Shown: positions 1 through 14,486, counted from the first letter of the stretch. The stretch: DNA of 64,000 nucleotides from Glandiceps talaboti (GCF_964340395.1 NC_135559.1:16860050-16924049); one strand, 5' to 3'. Program-made: numbers and translations. The notes: generated by a model not told the origin, from the sequence alone.

Positions 1-39
1 AGCAGCTTTTCGATTCTCTTATTCCATGTTAACAGTTTT

Positions 40-40
<1 letters not shown>

Positions 41-103
<63 letters not shown>
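41..103. repeat. (AC)n microsatellite
   Basis: An uninterrupted AC dinucleotide run of about 63 bp. The same position in copy B holds a compound (CA)(CATA) run and in copy C only a short CA run, so the locus differs in length among the duplicates. Confidence 0.95.
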
Positions 104-105
<2 letters not shown>

Positions 106-1640
106 GACACAATGACACAATTCACAGCTGATAATACAGCCAATAGAAGCAGGCTTGCAGGCGTTTGATTCACATCAAAATGCATGCATAAAAAGGAAAC
201 ATTGTATTCACAATGTGTATATTTATAACCATGATTTCCGCTTGGTGTCGAGTGCATAGTTTTTCTCTCGTTGATCCAGCCAGTGTTAATCTCACCCAGG
301 CACCTGATTTATATTTGTTTGCTTGTTACCATTACCTACCACAGATACAAACAAGACCATAAATTGCACAGTGTTTGTGTTTTGTATGTTAGAACTTGGT
401 ATGAATAGGGCAACACCCACATCCCCAGCCCTTCCCTACCCTACTCTAAAAACATACAACATTATAAGATAACCACATGTTTTCTTCGTCTAAAGTGACT
501 GCTCTGAGAAGCATTATAATTAGTTTGTAACTGAAACAACCACCATAGTTGCACAAGTATGGCTATAATATATGTCATAAACTGTACAAGTTTGCTTTTA
601 TTCTGACATTTACGATCAGATAAGAGGACGTGTGTTGTAAGGCAACAAAAGATTTATCCATGTCAAGTATGTGTTTGGTATATCAATGCAAATATATCAC
701 TAAAACGTCATGTTTTCATTAAATAAGTTGTACCATGTCTATTGGTCTTAGCTCCTAATTGTCTAGTCACGTTTCACACTATCGACTTAGAAATGGATAA
801 CTTGCAGACGTAATACATGTTTTTTATGATAAGTCGTGGACCATTTGATATCCTGGGGGTGGCTTGAAAGATTGGGGGGAGGGGGAGATGACAAATGGAG
901 TTGCTTGAACAAACAATCCGGATATGAGTGAGTGATGGAAGAAAAGATGGACCACTGTTGCTAGAAAAAATATCTTGGCAGGGATATGATGTACAAGTTC
1001 TAGTGTACTGTTCAACCTGCTAGTACCCCGTAGGACACTTGTCAAACCTTGACAAACATTTTCAAACACATGTCAGGGACCAGCAGTTTCGTTGGCCTGT
1101 GGTACATATATATATATATTTGTTCTTATCACTGTTTCTTTCATATTTGTTTCAAATATTACTTCATGTAAGGTTTCAAACATAACTATACATAAAAATA
1201 TACATATACATGTATTAACTAGCTTTCACACTAGTTACAGAACATGCCACACAAATGTTTGGCTGTTTCACAATTAGTGCTTCACTTATCTTGCACGTAT
1301 TATTAGATAGTTTATAAAAGAACTTAATCTAAATTGTTCTAGTCTCTTCAATAGGAAATTGTCAGAATGGATGAATATTCTCTCTGTATAGTCACCTGAT
1401 AGTAAGGGATAGAGAAAAAAATCATATCTGGTGCATCTCCAGAAATTGTTGTGTGTCTGTGTTGTGTCAGATTGTCATAGAGGGTGCACTTCACTTGCCA
1501 CAGTTAAACCTGATGTTGTTTTTTTTTAACAACTTTTGTGTGCTTACAACATAGCTGTGTGAAATGTATTCATTATATTAGACAATTTTATAAGCCATGT
1601 TTTTCTCAATTTATGAATTTACCCTAGATGTGAGTTTAAA

Positions 1641-1832
1641 ATAGTTATCACAATAGTTTACTAATACTTAACTCTGAATACAGTACAAATAGTTATCACA
1701 ATAGTTTACTAATACTTAACTCTGAATACAGTACAAATAGTTATCACAATAGTTTACTAATACTTAACTCTGAATACAATACAAATAGTTATCACAATAG
1801 TTTACTAATACTTAACTCTGACTACAGTACTG
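1641..1832. repeat. 48-bp tandem repeat, four copies
   Basis: Units start with ATAGTTATCAC at 1641, 1689, 1737 and 1785, an exact 48-bp period with very few differences. Copy B of the large duplication keeps only about 2.5 more divergent copies at 10427-10550, so the expansion in copy A followed the duplication or copy B has contracted. Confidence 0.9.
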
Positions 1833-3779
1833 TTATCAAAACAGTTAATTATTATTATTCTTTTATTATTTCAATTTCTTAGAAAACGCACTACAGATAC
1901 GTCACAGTGCGAAAATAATTTTACTAATACTTAACTCTTTTCAAATATTGCAAAATTATTTTTTTTCTCATCAAGTTCAAATAAATATTTAGCATTACTT
2001 TTCTTGATGTCAATTTTAGCAACTTATGAAATTCAATTACAAGTATTTGTTAGATTCTTCTTAATGTTTGGAGTGTTATCCTCATTTTCTCAACACTGCT
2101 GTAAAGGTAGTTTAATACTAGAAATGGTAAATTTGTCATAAAACTATACATCAACAAGTACTTTAATCTAAATTGCTTTCTATATCAAACTTAAAGTATT
2201 CAGAAAGTGTCAATTATTTGTCAGTAAAAACATACATTGACAACAAGTACATGTAGTCTAATGTTAGTTGCTTTCATTATCTCTACACAAAAATAAACAC
2301 CTTGAGAAAATGTCAATGATTTTTACACCTTGAGAAACGGTCAATGATTTTACACCTTGAGAAAGTGTCAATGATTTACTTTGAGAGTTGAATCCACCTA
2401 GTTTCGTAACAATTATAAATTAATTCATTTTAGAGTGATTTAAATAATTTTAGCTGAGCGTATATGTTGTGTAGATTTTTTGCAGGGATTTCACTTATAG
2501 TGATTACGAAAAGCCATAGAAAATTTATTTTCAAATTACATTTTATACCATTTTTGACACATTTTCAACAAAATTGTTATTTGTATACATACCCTTTTCA
2601 ACTAACCATATAAACAGACATATTTTAAAGCAAAGTATTCTTGTATGTATTCGGTCAGTTTTCAAGTGATCACTGCATTTCAATTTCACTTTATATAGTC
2701 AATTTAAAATGTGGGGACTGATGAGGTATTTGTTTGACTGACATGTGACAAAATAGCAGTTAGGTCAAAGGTCAAAGATAACATGAAATGAGTTTTAAGA
2801 TCTGTGACTCAGACAGTTTATTGACTGGGTTTGAAGAACATTTTATATTGTTAAGTTATGACAATTTGACAAGACAGTGTGTTTATATTTAACACATCTG
2901 ACATTTTCTAATTCAAATGTATGCAAATTATCTAGATTAGTTGTTGTATCCACGTTTTGTCATGTGTCAACAGTGGCATGAAAGGTCACAGGTCAATACC
3001 ACTTGAAATAAATTTTACTGTACTGTGTGTGTCAGGACAGTTTGGAGACTGAGAGTTTACAAGGTTATGATATAAGTGGAAAGTGCAGACCTGCGCCTGA
3101 ATAGTGTTTTGCAGTACAATATCTGAGATAATTAGTATCCATGGTTTTGTCACGTCTCAACAGAGTCATAACTGTCACAGATACATCAATAATACTTAAA
3201 ATAAATTACATTGCGTGCCAGGACAGTTTGCAGACTGAAACATAGAGTTCATAGAGCTATGATATAACTGGATAGTGCAGACCTGACTAGTGTGCCCTTT
3301 TGATAATGATAAAAACTATTTTTTTTTCTGTATATTCACCTGAGTAAGGGATAGGGACATCCCAAATATGGATGTCTCCAGTAATTGTCGTCAGATTGCC
3401 ATAGAGGGAGCATTTCACTTGCCAAAATTAAACCTGACGTGGTCTTTTTTAACGCAACATTTGTGTGCTTACAATGCAGCTTTGTGAAAAACTTAAATAT
3501 TTGTTTTCTAGACTTGTGATATGTTTTCAGATGACGTACGTTAATTTAGACCTTTAACACAATAAACAGCCTTGAAAGGATTAGAGTCTTGCATTTTATT
3601 GAGACAAAAAAATTATCACTTTTCAGAACGTCAAATCTGATTAATTATTCATTTCTTAATTAAATGAGACTCAGCCGCCTCGCTGGTTGACTCAGTATGC
3701 TATTCATGTACTTACTTCACAAGTATTTATTACAGTTATAGTTTACACACAAAAACACGATTATTTGTTAGAGCATTGC

Positions 3780-4310
3780 GGGTCAGTGTTTTTTTCCATT
3801 GGGCAAACAAAAAGTCACTGACCCCCGTGAATAAAGTTTCATAGCATCTGACAGTAAGCTGTAGAGGGAAGAGCTTTGAGACTGGGATATGTCCACCTCT
3901 TGTGCGAGTGTGTGTGAATGGGGGAGGGGGGTTGTAGGGGGTCTCCCCCTATAAGTCCTGGAGGATTTTTACTTCTAAGTTCTAAAGGTAATGTTTAGGC
4001 TATTCACAGACACTTTCAGACAATAATTCACAAACTTTACAAGACAGCTCTAACATGTAAGAAGGAACTACATAAGGTTGAAACATTTTTGAAATAACGT
4101 TTCATAGCATCTTGACAGTAAGAGGTGGAGGAAAGAACTTTGTTTTGAAACTGGAACATGTCTACCTCTTATGGGGGAGGGGGGGTTCTAGGGGGTCTCC
4201 CCTTTGAAGCCCTGGAGGATTTTTACTCTTAAAGCCAATTTTCAGGCTGAAATCTGAATCTGACGCCAACTTTATACTTGTGCTCTACACTACTTAGAAA
4301 GACTCTGTTT
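3780..4310 (+). repeat. Dispersed G-rich repeat, internally duplicated
   Basis: Two similar blocks at about 3826-4000 and 4085-4250 share TTTCATAGCATCT, GACAGTAAG, a G run and CTCCTGGAGG-like text. The reverse complement of 23060-23870 contains the same series of motifs, so this is a dispersed family. It is absent from the matching place in copy B, so it is a later insertion or a loss there. No coding potential was seen. Confidence 0.6.
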
Positions 4311-6835
4311 TCAGGGGGTTTCGTGCCAACCTTATTTTGTGTTTCCCTTCGATCTGCACTCTGCATTGGCTGCACAAACACGAGAAAAAAGAAGACCAAG
4401 GCAGGATATTAAAGTGATTCAAACTCACCAGAAAATTGTTTTTCTTGGCCTTAAAACAGGTTTACAATGAGCGCAGAGTTCACAAACAGGTGAATTATGT
4501 ATCATCGTTTCAATTTCGTCAAATATGGACTTATCATTTTCAAATTTCACACACTAATGCGCAGATGAAAAAAGAGAAATTGTGTCTTTTTAGATTTTCG
4601 ATTAGAAGTTTAGGAAGTATTATATTGACCTCAAACCGTCTCCTTTTTACCGTGTTCTTTTCCGATTTCTCTCGATATCAAACTACCGCTGTTTGTTGCA
4701 AGGCTTGTACATAATCATTTATCTTGCTCTGTATCTCAGGATATAAATACACTCTCACATATTTGTCAAGTGTAATAATCTATAATTTATACCCAAATGT
4801 GTGTGGTCAAAATATGGAAAATAGACTAAGCCTTGCCTAGCCTACGAAGAAAATTTCGCGACAATGTATCAATAATTGTGACCTATACATTGACCTCTAT
4901 ATAATTAGTGTACAGTGAGGGCGCGCCACTCAACAAAATCTTGAGAATGTGTAAACTCGTGGTGGGACAGAAGGAAGTTCAACACGCACATGCCATATCC
5001 CGGGTATGTAGGGGATCACGGAAGCCGAGTGAATTTGAGGATGACAAGCTTTCCTGTGCTGAGAATAGGAGGCGTGGCGGGCATTTGAACAATATTTTTG
5101 ACAACTAACTTTCATTGGGACTTGACAAATCACAGATACAGAGCTAAATTTCTTGCATAAATCCTTATGGAAGGCATTCACTTTCAGTTTAAATCTGGTT
5201 AGATTATTCATAGCCTCTAAGATATTTATTGCCAAATTTCGAAAAGCTAAAGTAAATATAACTTTTAAAATACGTTTTCCATGTTATAAAAGTGGGCCTG
5301 TGGCATTGATATAGGGGCATTGATATTGCATGTATAGTAAAGTTACTGATGTGCTAGAGCACTTTAGGGGGTCATACCTAGTGTACAATAGAAACTTGAA
5401 TTTGAGTTGTGGTGTCGATACAGGTAGTGTCCGAAATAGGAAGTATATTCATCCCTTCTGACAAATTCATAATGAAGAGACTAGAACAATTTAGATTAAG
5501 TTCTTAAGTTCTTAAGCGAGAATTCCAAGACTTCCAAAGGAGAAGATCGCAAACGCCTCATGTTGGACTAAGTCATAGACAACGTAAACATGTGTTTGTT
5601 TCACATGGACTAATGCAATAACATTTCTACCATACGAACATTACATTTTAACATAAATACCCAGGTGTTCAAAAAAGTACAGAATGGGTAACAAATGGGT
5701 TTCATGAGGAAACGAAAAGAAAAAGCAAAGCATAGTAACAAAACTCCAATTCCAGCATCTCCTTCAATTTCCTGATCCAGATTGATGTGATATCTACCGT
5801 TGGGTTGAGTTAGGGTTCTACAGGAATGCATATCTACTTTGCAAATTGTAATATGTAATTGTCGTCAACTTGGACAAACCATGTAAAGTACATTTGAAGT
5901 GAATGAAGGTGATTAATTTTGATTTTCGGAACATGGGTGTTTATCCAAGACGGCTACCATTGTTGTGTGCTATGTATATTGAAGGCCGATACATTAGCTA
6001 TAAGATAGAGTATGACTATATAGGCCTTAAGAACGTTTTATGCAAGCCCAGCTCTATCCTATCGAGCACTGTAGCAGAGTTTATTCTCATGGCACCCTAA
6101 TTCCCGAATCATGGAGAACTACCCTGATTGCACTTTAATTATACATCAATATATTAATCTAGCAACGTAATAATGTATTGACATCGAGTACATAGAAAAG
6201 AGGAATCGCTCAATATAACGACAAGCAGGTAACCTGTACATGTTGTAGATTTCATAACTTTCATTAAGGGACGGGAAAGTTTCTCGGGGGGGGGGGAGGG
6301 GTGTGGTGGTGGTCGAATTTTCCATCGGACCGACATATCTGATCCCATCTCTGTAAAACCCAAAACACACTGACTCCCGATCACTTATGTATTTACATAT
6401 TTACACACAGGACATGTCCTGTTTGATAAGATGGTGTTATTGTATCTTCAAGTTTCTGTATGTAAAATGTGTGCGTTTATTCTAAGTTTTGTTATTGCTG
6501 ATCTGTATCGTGAGGTCTTATTGTCTTCCAAATAGTTTTCAAAGTTGATATCCGTTTTATTTTGTGTATATGTACGTAGTTTATTTTATGTTGCTTGTCC
6601 TTGTTATCCTTCATTGTTCCCGTTACATGTTTTGGAGGAACAACTTCCAATTTCCAACTTTTCTTTAAACCTAACAATTAGGTTTTCATTTGTGCAGTGG
6701 TTTGGGTCAGCTGTCCAGACCTGATCCATACTCAAAAGTTTTAATATTTGTTTCATGCCTGTATCCCATGATTGTATTCGTTAATGTTCAGACGGTAAGC
6801 TTCTTTAGTTAAGAAAAGTTTCAGCTTTCTGCAAG

Positions 6836-6915
6836 ATCTGGCCTGACACAAATGTTAAAACATTGGCTTAAGATCGATCTTAAGCCAATATTTTAACATT
6901 TGTGGCAGGCCAGAT
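6836..6915. repeat. 80-bp near-perfect palindrome in LINE copy A
   Basis: The arms of 40 bp meet at GATC|GATC (centre 6875/6876) with only two mismatches, and no spacer separates them. The outer ends read ATCTGGCC and GGCCAGAT. The left arm and flanks look like LINE C-terminal sequence, so an inverted duplication within the element or a tiny foldback insertion are both possible. The same palindrome is present in copy B. Confidence 0.9.
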
Positions 6916-8223
6916 ACTAGGAGGGGATATAGACCTAACTCCATCAGGCAAGCTATATTGGATGCTTTACAGTTTAATTTAGTAGGAATTTGCAGAACTT
7001 TATGTGTAATTTTTACATTGGAGTTGAAAATGGCGCTAGGTTTTGAGACTGGTTTATGTTTTCAAGTGCCCACCATCTCACTACAGTATATCAGAATGGG
7101 TTTCACCACCACATGAATCATTTTAAGATTAAGTTAGATAGGGATAGTTGCTTCTAAAAACAAGCCCTGTTCTGGTTTAAACAGTGCCTTTAGTGCTCTT
7201 TATCTTCGGTCATCTTGTGCCTGTGTAGTTTTCCTGCAGTGCTCAATTTTATGCCAAGGTATGTGCAAGAGGGGACATATTCTAGTACTATATTGTTTAT
7301 GTAGAATTTAAATTTCCTTCCTTATTGAAAACCATAATCTTCGATTAAGCAATATTTGTAGCTAAGTACCATTTTCACAGATTTCGACTGAGTTGAGGGC
7401 ATTTTGTAAATCAGTATTAGATTTCCATAGTAACATTAAATAATCAGCATATAGTAAGTAAGACAGCCTGTTAGTTAAAATGAGTTGGTGGGTCATAGTT
7501 TGACAAGTGAATTTGTCTTTTTATATAATTCACATAGATATTAAATAGTAGAAGCTGAGGCAACCCCATTGTCTAATACCTCTCCGAATTGAAAATTGGC
7601 TGATCATACAATTTTTTGCCTTAACACCTCCAATTTCGTTTGAAAATATATCTTTGACTACTTTATAACAACGTCATGTGATGCCATTTTGTCAATTTGT
7701 TGGAAAAACACCTTCATTCCAAATTGAGTCAAAGGATTTATTCAGATCGATAAAATATGAAAAATCTATTTATCCTTACCTATTTATCCTAACTAATGAT
7801 ATCAGAAACGAAAAGTATGATGTCCCGATATTTGCAGGGATCTGTCTTGTCTCCCTTTTCGTAGATCGATGTAATTATACCCATATTCAAGCAGCTAGGG
7901 AAATGATCACTTATAATAATTAGATTAAAAGGTTTTTGAGTGTGTTTAATAAGTCTGTTCCTGCTGACTTTAATAATTTCAGTGGTTTTATTATCTATTC
8001 CAGGTGGGTATTTTGTGCTTGAGTATACTTATTGGTGAACTGCTCAGGTTTTATAGTTTGTTTTTACTTCTAAAGTCTCACTTTTTTTTTAACAACCCTG
8101 TATTGTACTTTTTGTTTTGTTTGTAACAGCTAATTCTCGATTGATGATTGAATGGGTCTGTGCTCAGATTAATTGAGATATTTTTTTGTGTGTACCATGT
8201 TTGCTTTCTGGGCTCCGAGTTTT

Positions 8224-8553
8224 TTAACCTTTGCCTGCTGCCTCGTGATTAAAGTTATCATAGTCTTCTCTCTCAAAGTTCTTAGCAAGTACTAAAACGT
8301 CATGGTCAGTACTACTACCTTTTGTCTGGTGGCATGTGAATTTATCCATAGAGTCATTGGGGCAGCGACCATTGAGAATTGCAATATCTGAAGAGATACA
8401 CAGATCCAGAAATATTTCAACATATAGCTGTTGTTTTTTGTAATGTCCTGTGACTGACTCAGTTTTAAATGTATGGTGGATGCCGATGAGTGGTAGTCCA
8501 GGTTTGGGTGAATCACAGTATCGTTTTCCACTTAATATGGGCATTGCAATCAC
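8224..8553 (-). pseudogene. LINE endonuclease (AP-endonuclease-like) fragment
   Basis: This 109-codon open stretch contains LDLCISSDIAILNGR followed by a TCHQTKGSST segment. That is the usual arrangement near the C-terminal part of LINE apurinic-type endonucleases (LDLC...ILNGR...T..GSS..DYV). The final DYV-type motif reads DHDVL here. It has no intact N-terminal half and lies upstream, in transcription sense, of the decayed reverse transcriptase of the same LINE. It is a relic and not a host gene. Confidence 0.65.
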
Positions 8554-8778
8554 TTGGCTGATTTGTCCTAACTTAAAATATTTTATGACATCTTGTTTCT
8601 AGTAGCTGATTCAGATTAGTGTCTTTCCTGTTGAAGATGCTTGAGGCTTGAGGCCTCATATCCGCAGTGCAACCACATATATTTTCGTCTAAATCGAACA
8701 TGCTTTTTTCAAGGCGAATCCAGATAAAGTCTTCACAGCAGCTTTTCGTTTGTCTTATTCCATGTTAACACTTTTGTC

Positions 8779-8870
8779 ACACACACACACACACATACAT
8801 ACATACATACATACATACATACATACATACATACATACATACATACATACATACATACATACATACATAC
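8779..8870. repeat. (CA)n-(CATA)n compound microsatellite
   Basis: A short CA run passes into a pure ACAT tetranucleotide run to about 8870. It occupies the place of the AC run at 41-103 in copy A. Confidence 0.95.
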
Positions 8871-9589
8871 AATGACACAATTCACAGCTGATAATACAGC
8901 CAATAGAAGCAAGTATGCAGGCGTTTGATTCACATCAAAATGCATGCATAAACAGTAAACATTGTATTCACAATGTTTATATTTATAACCATGATTTCCA
9001 CTTGCTGTTGAGTGCATAGTTTTTCGCTATAGTTAATCCAGCCAGTGTTAATCTCACCCGGGTCCCTTGATTTATATTTGTTTGTTTGTTAGCATTACCT
9101 ACCACAGATACAAACAAGACCATAAATTGCAATGTTTGTATTTTGTACGTTCGAACTTGGTATGAATAGGGCAACACCCACATCCCCAGCCCTTCCCTAG
9201 TCTATGCTAAAACATACAACATTATAAGATAACCACACGTTTTCTTTGTCTAAAGTGACTGCTCTGAGAAGCATTATAATTAGTTTGTAATTGAAACAAC
9301 CACCATAGTTGCACAAGTGTGGTTATAATTCATGTCATAAACTGTACAAGTTTGCTTTTATTCTGACATTTACGATCACATAAGAGGACTTGTGTTATAA
9401 GACCACAAAAGATTTATCCATGTCAAGTATGTGTTTGGTATTTCAATGCAACTATATCACTAAAACGACCTATTTCATCAAATAACTTGTACCAAGTCTA
9501 TTGGTCTTAACTCCTAATTGTCTAGTCACGTTTTACGCTATCGACTTAGAAGTGAATAACTTGCAGACGTAATACATGTTGTTTTATGG

Positions 9590-10170
9590 TAAGGGGTGGA
9601 CCATTTGATATCCTGGGGTTGGCTTGGAAGATTTGGGGGGGGGGTGCCAAATGGAGGTTCTTGAACAAAAAATCCGGATATGAGTGGGTTATGAAAAAAA
9701 AGATGGACCACTGCTGCTAGAAAAAAATATCTTGGCAGGGATATGATGTACAAGTTCAAGTATACTATTCAACCTACTAGTACCTCCACGACACATGTCA
9801 GGGACAGTCAGTTTCGTTGGCCTGTGGTACAGATATATATTTGTTCTTGTCTGTTTCTTTCATGTTTTTTTTAAAGAAAATATTACTTCATGTAAGGTTC
9901 AAACAAAAGTGTACATGAAATTATACATATATATATATATATATATGTATTACCTAGCTACCACAGTAGTTACAGAACATGCCATGCAAATGTTTGGCGG
10001 TTTCACAATGCAGTGCTACACTTATCTTGCACTTTGGGGCAAAAGTGAACTTGAAGGTTTCGTAATGGTAATCTTCATACTATTAGATAGTTTATAAAAG
10101 AACTTAATCTAAATTGTTCTAGTCTCTTCAATAGGAATTTGTCAGAAGTGATGAATATACTTTCTGTATA
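9590..10170 (+). repeat. Dispersed repeat block shared with 820-1400 and 22410-22840
   Basis: Shared text includes GGCCTGTGGTACA near the left end, TTACAGAACATG in the middle and ATAGTTTATAAAAGAACTT at the right. The third member at 22410-22840 lies outside the large tandem duplication, so this is a dispersed family and not only a product of the duplication. Open frames here are not conserved among copies and are not treated as genes. Confidence 0.55.
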
Positions 10171-13100
10171 TTCACCTGATAGTACGGGATAGAGAAAGAA
10201 ATCATATTTGGTACATCTCCAGAAATTGTTGTGTGTCTGTGTTGTGTCAGATTGCCATAGATGGCGCACTTCACTTGGCACAGTTAAACCTGATGTTGTT
10301 GTTTTTTAACACAACTTTTGCATGCTTACAACGTAGCTGTGTGAAATGTATTCATTATATTAGACAATTTTATAAGCCATGTTTTTCTAAATTTATGAAT
10401 TTACCCTAGATGTGATTAAAAAATAGTTATCACAATAGTTTACTAATACTTAACTCTGAATACAGTACAAATAGTCATCACTAGTGAACTAATACTTAAC
10501 TCTGAATACAGTACAAATAGTTATGGAAATAGTTTACTAATACTTAACTCAAATTATATTTTTTCTCATCAACTTCAAGTAAATGTTTATCATTATTTTC
10601 CTTGATGTCAATTTTAGCAACTTATGAAGTTCAATAACAAGTATTTTGTAGATTCCTCTTAATGTTTGGAGTGTTAACTTTTTTTCCCAACACTGCTGTA
10701 AAGGTAGTTTAATACTAGAAATGGTAAATTTGTCATAAAACTATATATCAACAAGTACTTTAATCTAAATTTCTTTCTATATCAAACTTAAAAGCCTTGA
10801 GAAAGTGTCAATTATTTGTCAGTAAAAACATACATTGTCAACAAGTAGTTTTATGTTAGTTGCTTTCATTATCTCTACACAAAAATAAACACCTTGAAAA
10901 AATGTGAATGATTTACTTTGAGAGCTGAATCCACCTTGTTTCTTAACAATTATAAATTAATTCATTTTAGAGTGATTTAAATAATTTTAGCTGAGAGTAT
11001 ACGTTGTGTAGATGTTTTGCAGGGATTTCACTTATAGTGATTACGATAAGCCATAGAAAATTAATTTTCAAATTACATTTTATACCATTTTTGACACATT
11101 TTCAACAAAATTGTTATTTGTATACATTATAACCCTTTCCATAACCATATCAACAGAAATATTTTCAAGCAAAGTTTTCTTGTGTGTATTCAATCTGTTT
11201 TGAAGTGATCACTGCATTTCAACATCACTTTATATAGTCATGTTAAAATGTTGTGACTGAAGCATTTGTTTACATCATAAAATGACTGACATGTGACAAA
11301 ATAGCAGTTAGGTCAAAGGTCAAAGATAACATGAAATGAGTTTTAAGCTCTGTGACTCAGACAGTTTATTGACTGGGTTAGAAGAACTTTTTATTTTGTT
11401 AAGTTATGACAATTTGACAAGACATTGTGTGTTTATTTAACACATACATCCGACATTTTCTAATCCAAATGTATGCAAATTATCTAGGTTAGTTGTTACA
11501 TCCACGTTTTGTCATGTGTCAACAGTGGCATGAAAGATCACAGGTCAATACCACTTGAAATAAATTTTACTGTGTGTCAGGACAGTTTGCAGACTGAGAG
11601 TTTACAAGATTATGATATAACTGGATAGTGCAGTCCTGCGCCTGAATAGTGTTTTGCAGTACAATATCTGACATAAATAGTATCCATGGGTTTGTCACGT
11701 CTCAACAGTGTCATAACTGTCACAGATACATCAATAATACTTGAAATAAATTATATTGCGTGCCAGGACAGTTTGCAGACTGAAACATAGAGTTCATAGA
11801 GCTATGATATACATGTAACTGGATAGTGCTGACTAGTGTGCCCTTTTGATAATGATAAAAACTATTTCTTTTTCTGTATGTTCACCTGAGTAAGGCATAG
11901 GAACAACTCATAGTTGGTATGTCTCCAGTAATTGTCGTCAGATTGCCATAGATGGCGCATTTCACTTGCCAAAGTTAAACCTGATGTGGTCTTTTATAAC
12001 ACAACTTTTGTGTGCTTACAATGTAGTTTTGTGAAAATGTATTTATTATATTACACAACTTTAGAAGCCATGCATGTTTTTTCTAAATATATGAATTTAC
12101 CCTAGATGTGAGTTTAAAATAATTATCACACTAGTTTACTAATATTAAACTCTGAATACAGTACAAACACTTGTTTTAGGTTTTCCTCAAGTTTCATGAA
12201 ATAACACAAAACTTTTTTCCCATCAAGTTCAAATAAATGTTTATCATTTTTTTCCTTGATGTCATTTTTAGCAACTTACAAAGTTTTATTACATGTATTT
12301 TAAATTTGTAGACTGTTTCATGAAATATCATACAACCTGAACCCATGACAAAAGAATTCGCTTTCATTCTTCCTAATCTTCAGGGTCCTAAACATCTTTT
12401 TGTGAACACTACTGTAAAGGTAGTTACTGGAAATGGTAAACTTGTCATGAAAATATAGATTAATAAGTATACCTAGTTTAATCTAAATTTCTCTCTATAT
12501 CAAACTTAAAACCTTGAGAAAGTGTCAATTATTTGTCATGAAAAACATACACTAACAAGTAGTCTAATGTAAGTCCCTTGATTTCTACATGAATCTAAAC
12601 ACCTAGAGAAAATGTTAATTACTTCACTTTGAGAGATGAATTGAATTATTTCTACCATACTGTTTCTTAATAACTAAATCAATTCATTTTAGAGTGATTA
12701 AATGGTTGCTGACGATATCTTACATGTGTAGATGTTTTGCTTGGATTTTAGTTATAGTGACTACATTCAGATATATTTTCAAGTGAAAAATTTATTTTCA
12801 CATTTTATACCATTAAAGAGACAACAATTGTAATGAAAAATGACAATAACTTTATTAATAATTGCAGTACTAAAGTCATAATTATAACTTTCAATTTCTA
12901 ATAATCTTTTTAACGACAAGGTACTTTTCATACTTATATACAAGGCAGTAAATATCATTTAAAGTTTAATATATACTTTGAGTCTCGAGTTTTAATGAAA
13001 ACTTAAATATTAGACTTGTGATATGTTTTCAAATAATGACGTACGTTAATTTAGACCCTTAAAACAATACACAACCTTGAAAGGATTATTATCTTTATAC

Positions 13101-14486
13101 TCTTGTATTAAAGTCTTGCATTTTATTGAGACAAAACATTATCACTTTTCAGAAGGTTAAATCTGATTATTATTCATTTCTTAATTAAATGAGACAGCCG
13201 CCTCGCTGCTTGACTCAGCATGCCCTTCATGTACTTATTTCACAAGTATTTATTACAGTTATAGTTTACACACAGAAACGCATGTTTGTTTGTTAGAGCA
13301 TTGTGGCTTTTATAGAGTGATTTACAACTGCTACAATGAAATGGCCTAGGGGACGCATGTTTGCATTCCAAACCGTAAAAGATTATAGTCTACTGGGCCT
13401 GGCTGAATAGACATATGTACATCGACAGGTAAGAATGTGTAAAACTATATAAAAAAATACACAGTTTTGACACAGGCTTACACTGTCTTTCGCAAATGAT
13501 ACAATAATTGAATTTGTAGACTAACTAAACTCCATCTACTAATTGTCAATATCGAACTCATCCCAATGTAAGTGTTACCCTCACACTGTTCTGTAGTACT
13601 TACTGGAGTAGTGTGGTGGTCAAATATCTGCAGCTGGCACTTAGTTCCCTTAGGAAAGTATGAAAAGCGAGAGTTCAAAGACTTCCAAAGGAGAAGATAG
13701 CAAACGCCCCACGTGGGACTAAATCCTAGACAAGGTAAAAAGGTGTTTGTTTCACATGGACTAATGCAATAATATAACATTTCTACCATGAGAACATTAC
13801 ATTGTCACATTAACACACAGGTGTTCAAAAAAGTACAGGATGGGTTTCATGAGGAAACGAAAAGAAAAAGCAAAGCATAGTCACGAAACTCCAATATTCC
13901 AGTATCTTTTTCAATTTCCTGATTTAGATTACAGTCAGGTTGAGTTACAGGCTTCTACAGGAATGCATACCTACTTTACAAATTGTAATATATCATTGTC
14001 GTCAAGTTGGACAATCCATGAAAAGTACATTTGAAGTGAATAAAGGCGATAAATTTTAATTTTCGGAACATTGGTGTTTATCCAAGACGACTACCATTGT
14101 TGTGTGCTATGTATATTGAAGTCCGATACATTAGCTATAAGATAAAGTATGACTATATAGGGGTTTTATTGTCTTCCAAATAGTTTTCAAAGTTGATATA
14201 CGTTTTAATTTGTGTATATTTAGTTTACTTTTTATGTTGCTAGTCCTTGTTATCCTTCATTGTTACCGTTACATGTTTTGGAGGAACACCTTCCAACTGT
14301 TCTTTAAACCTAACAATTAGGTTTTCACTGGTGCAGTGGTTTGGGCCAGCTGTCCAGATCTGATCCATGCTCAAAAGTTTTAAAATGTGTTTCATGCCTG
14401 TGGCCCATGATTGTATTCCAGTTTATTTCAAATTAATGCTCAGACAGTAAGCTTCTTTAGTTAGGGTAGTGTCAGCTTTCTGCGAG

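Larger units (their letters stand above)
6480..8720 (-). mobile_element. Decayed non-LTR retrotransposon (LINE), copy A
   Basis: Read on the minus strand, this stretch runs in LINE order. Endonuclease-like sequence at about 8224-8553 comes first, then reverse-transcriptase blocks. A KSFDSIWNEG-like segment near 7700-7745 corresponds to the KAFDSIWHE block, and an LLFNIYVNYI-like segment near 7540 corresponds to the LSPLLFNIYIND block. C-terminal sequence follows to about 6490. Stops and frameshifts are frequent, so it is dead. It is duplicated with its host segment as LINE copy B. The exact clade cannot be set from these fragments. Confidence 0.7.
1..8736. repeat. Tandem segmental duplication, copy A
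   Basis: The first bases (AGCAGCTTTTCG, then TTATTCCATGTTAAC, then a CA run) recur at 8737 and 16616, and the order of similar blocks is kept across thousands of bases. The block around 770-1400 matches 9490-10170, 2700-3300 matches 11270-11860, and 5520-6010 matches 13665-14160. Relative to copy B, copy A has an extra segment at about 3780-5510 made of a dispersed G-rich repeat, and another near 6060-6480. Apart from LINE remnants I see no host coding exon here. Confidence 0.8.

Noticed and set aside
8733-9017. ORF with a long MYVC repeat on the minus strand
   Set aside because: Translation of the (CATA)n microsatellite; absent in copies A and C.
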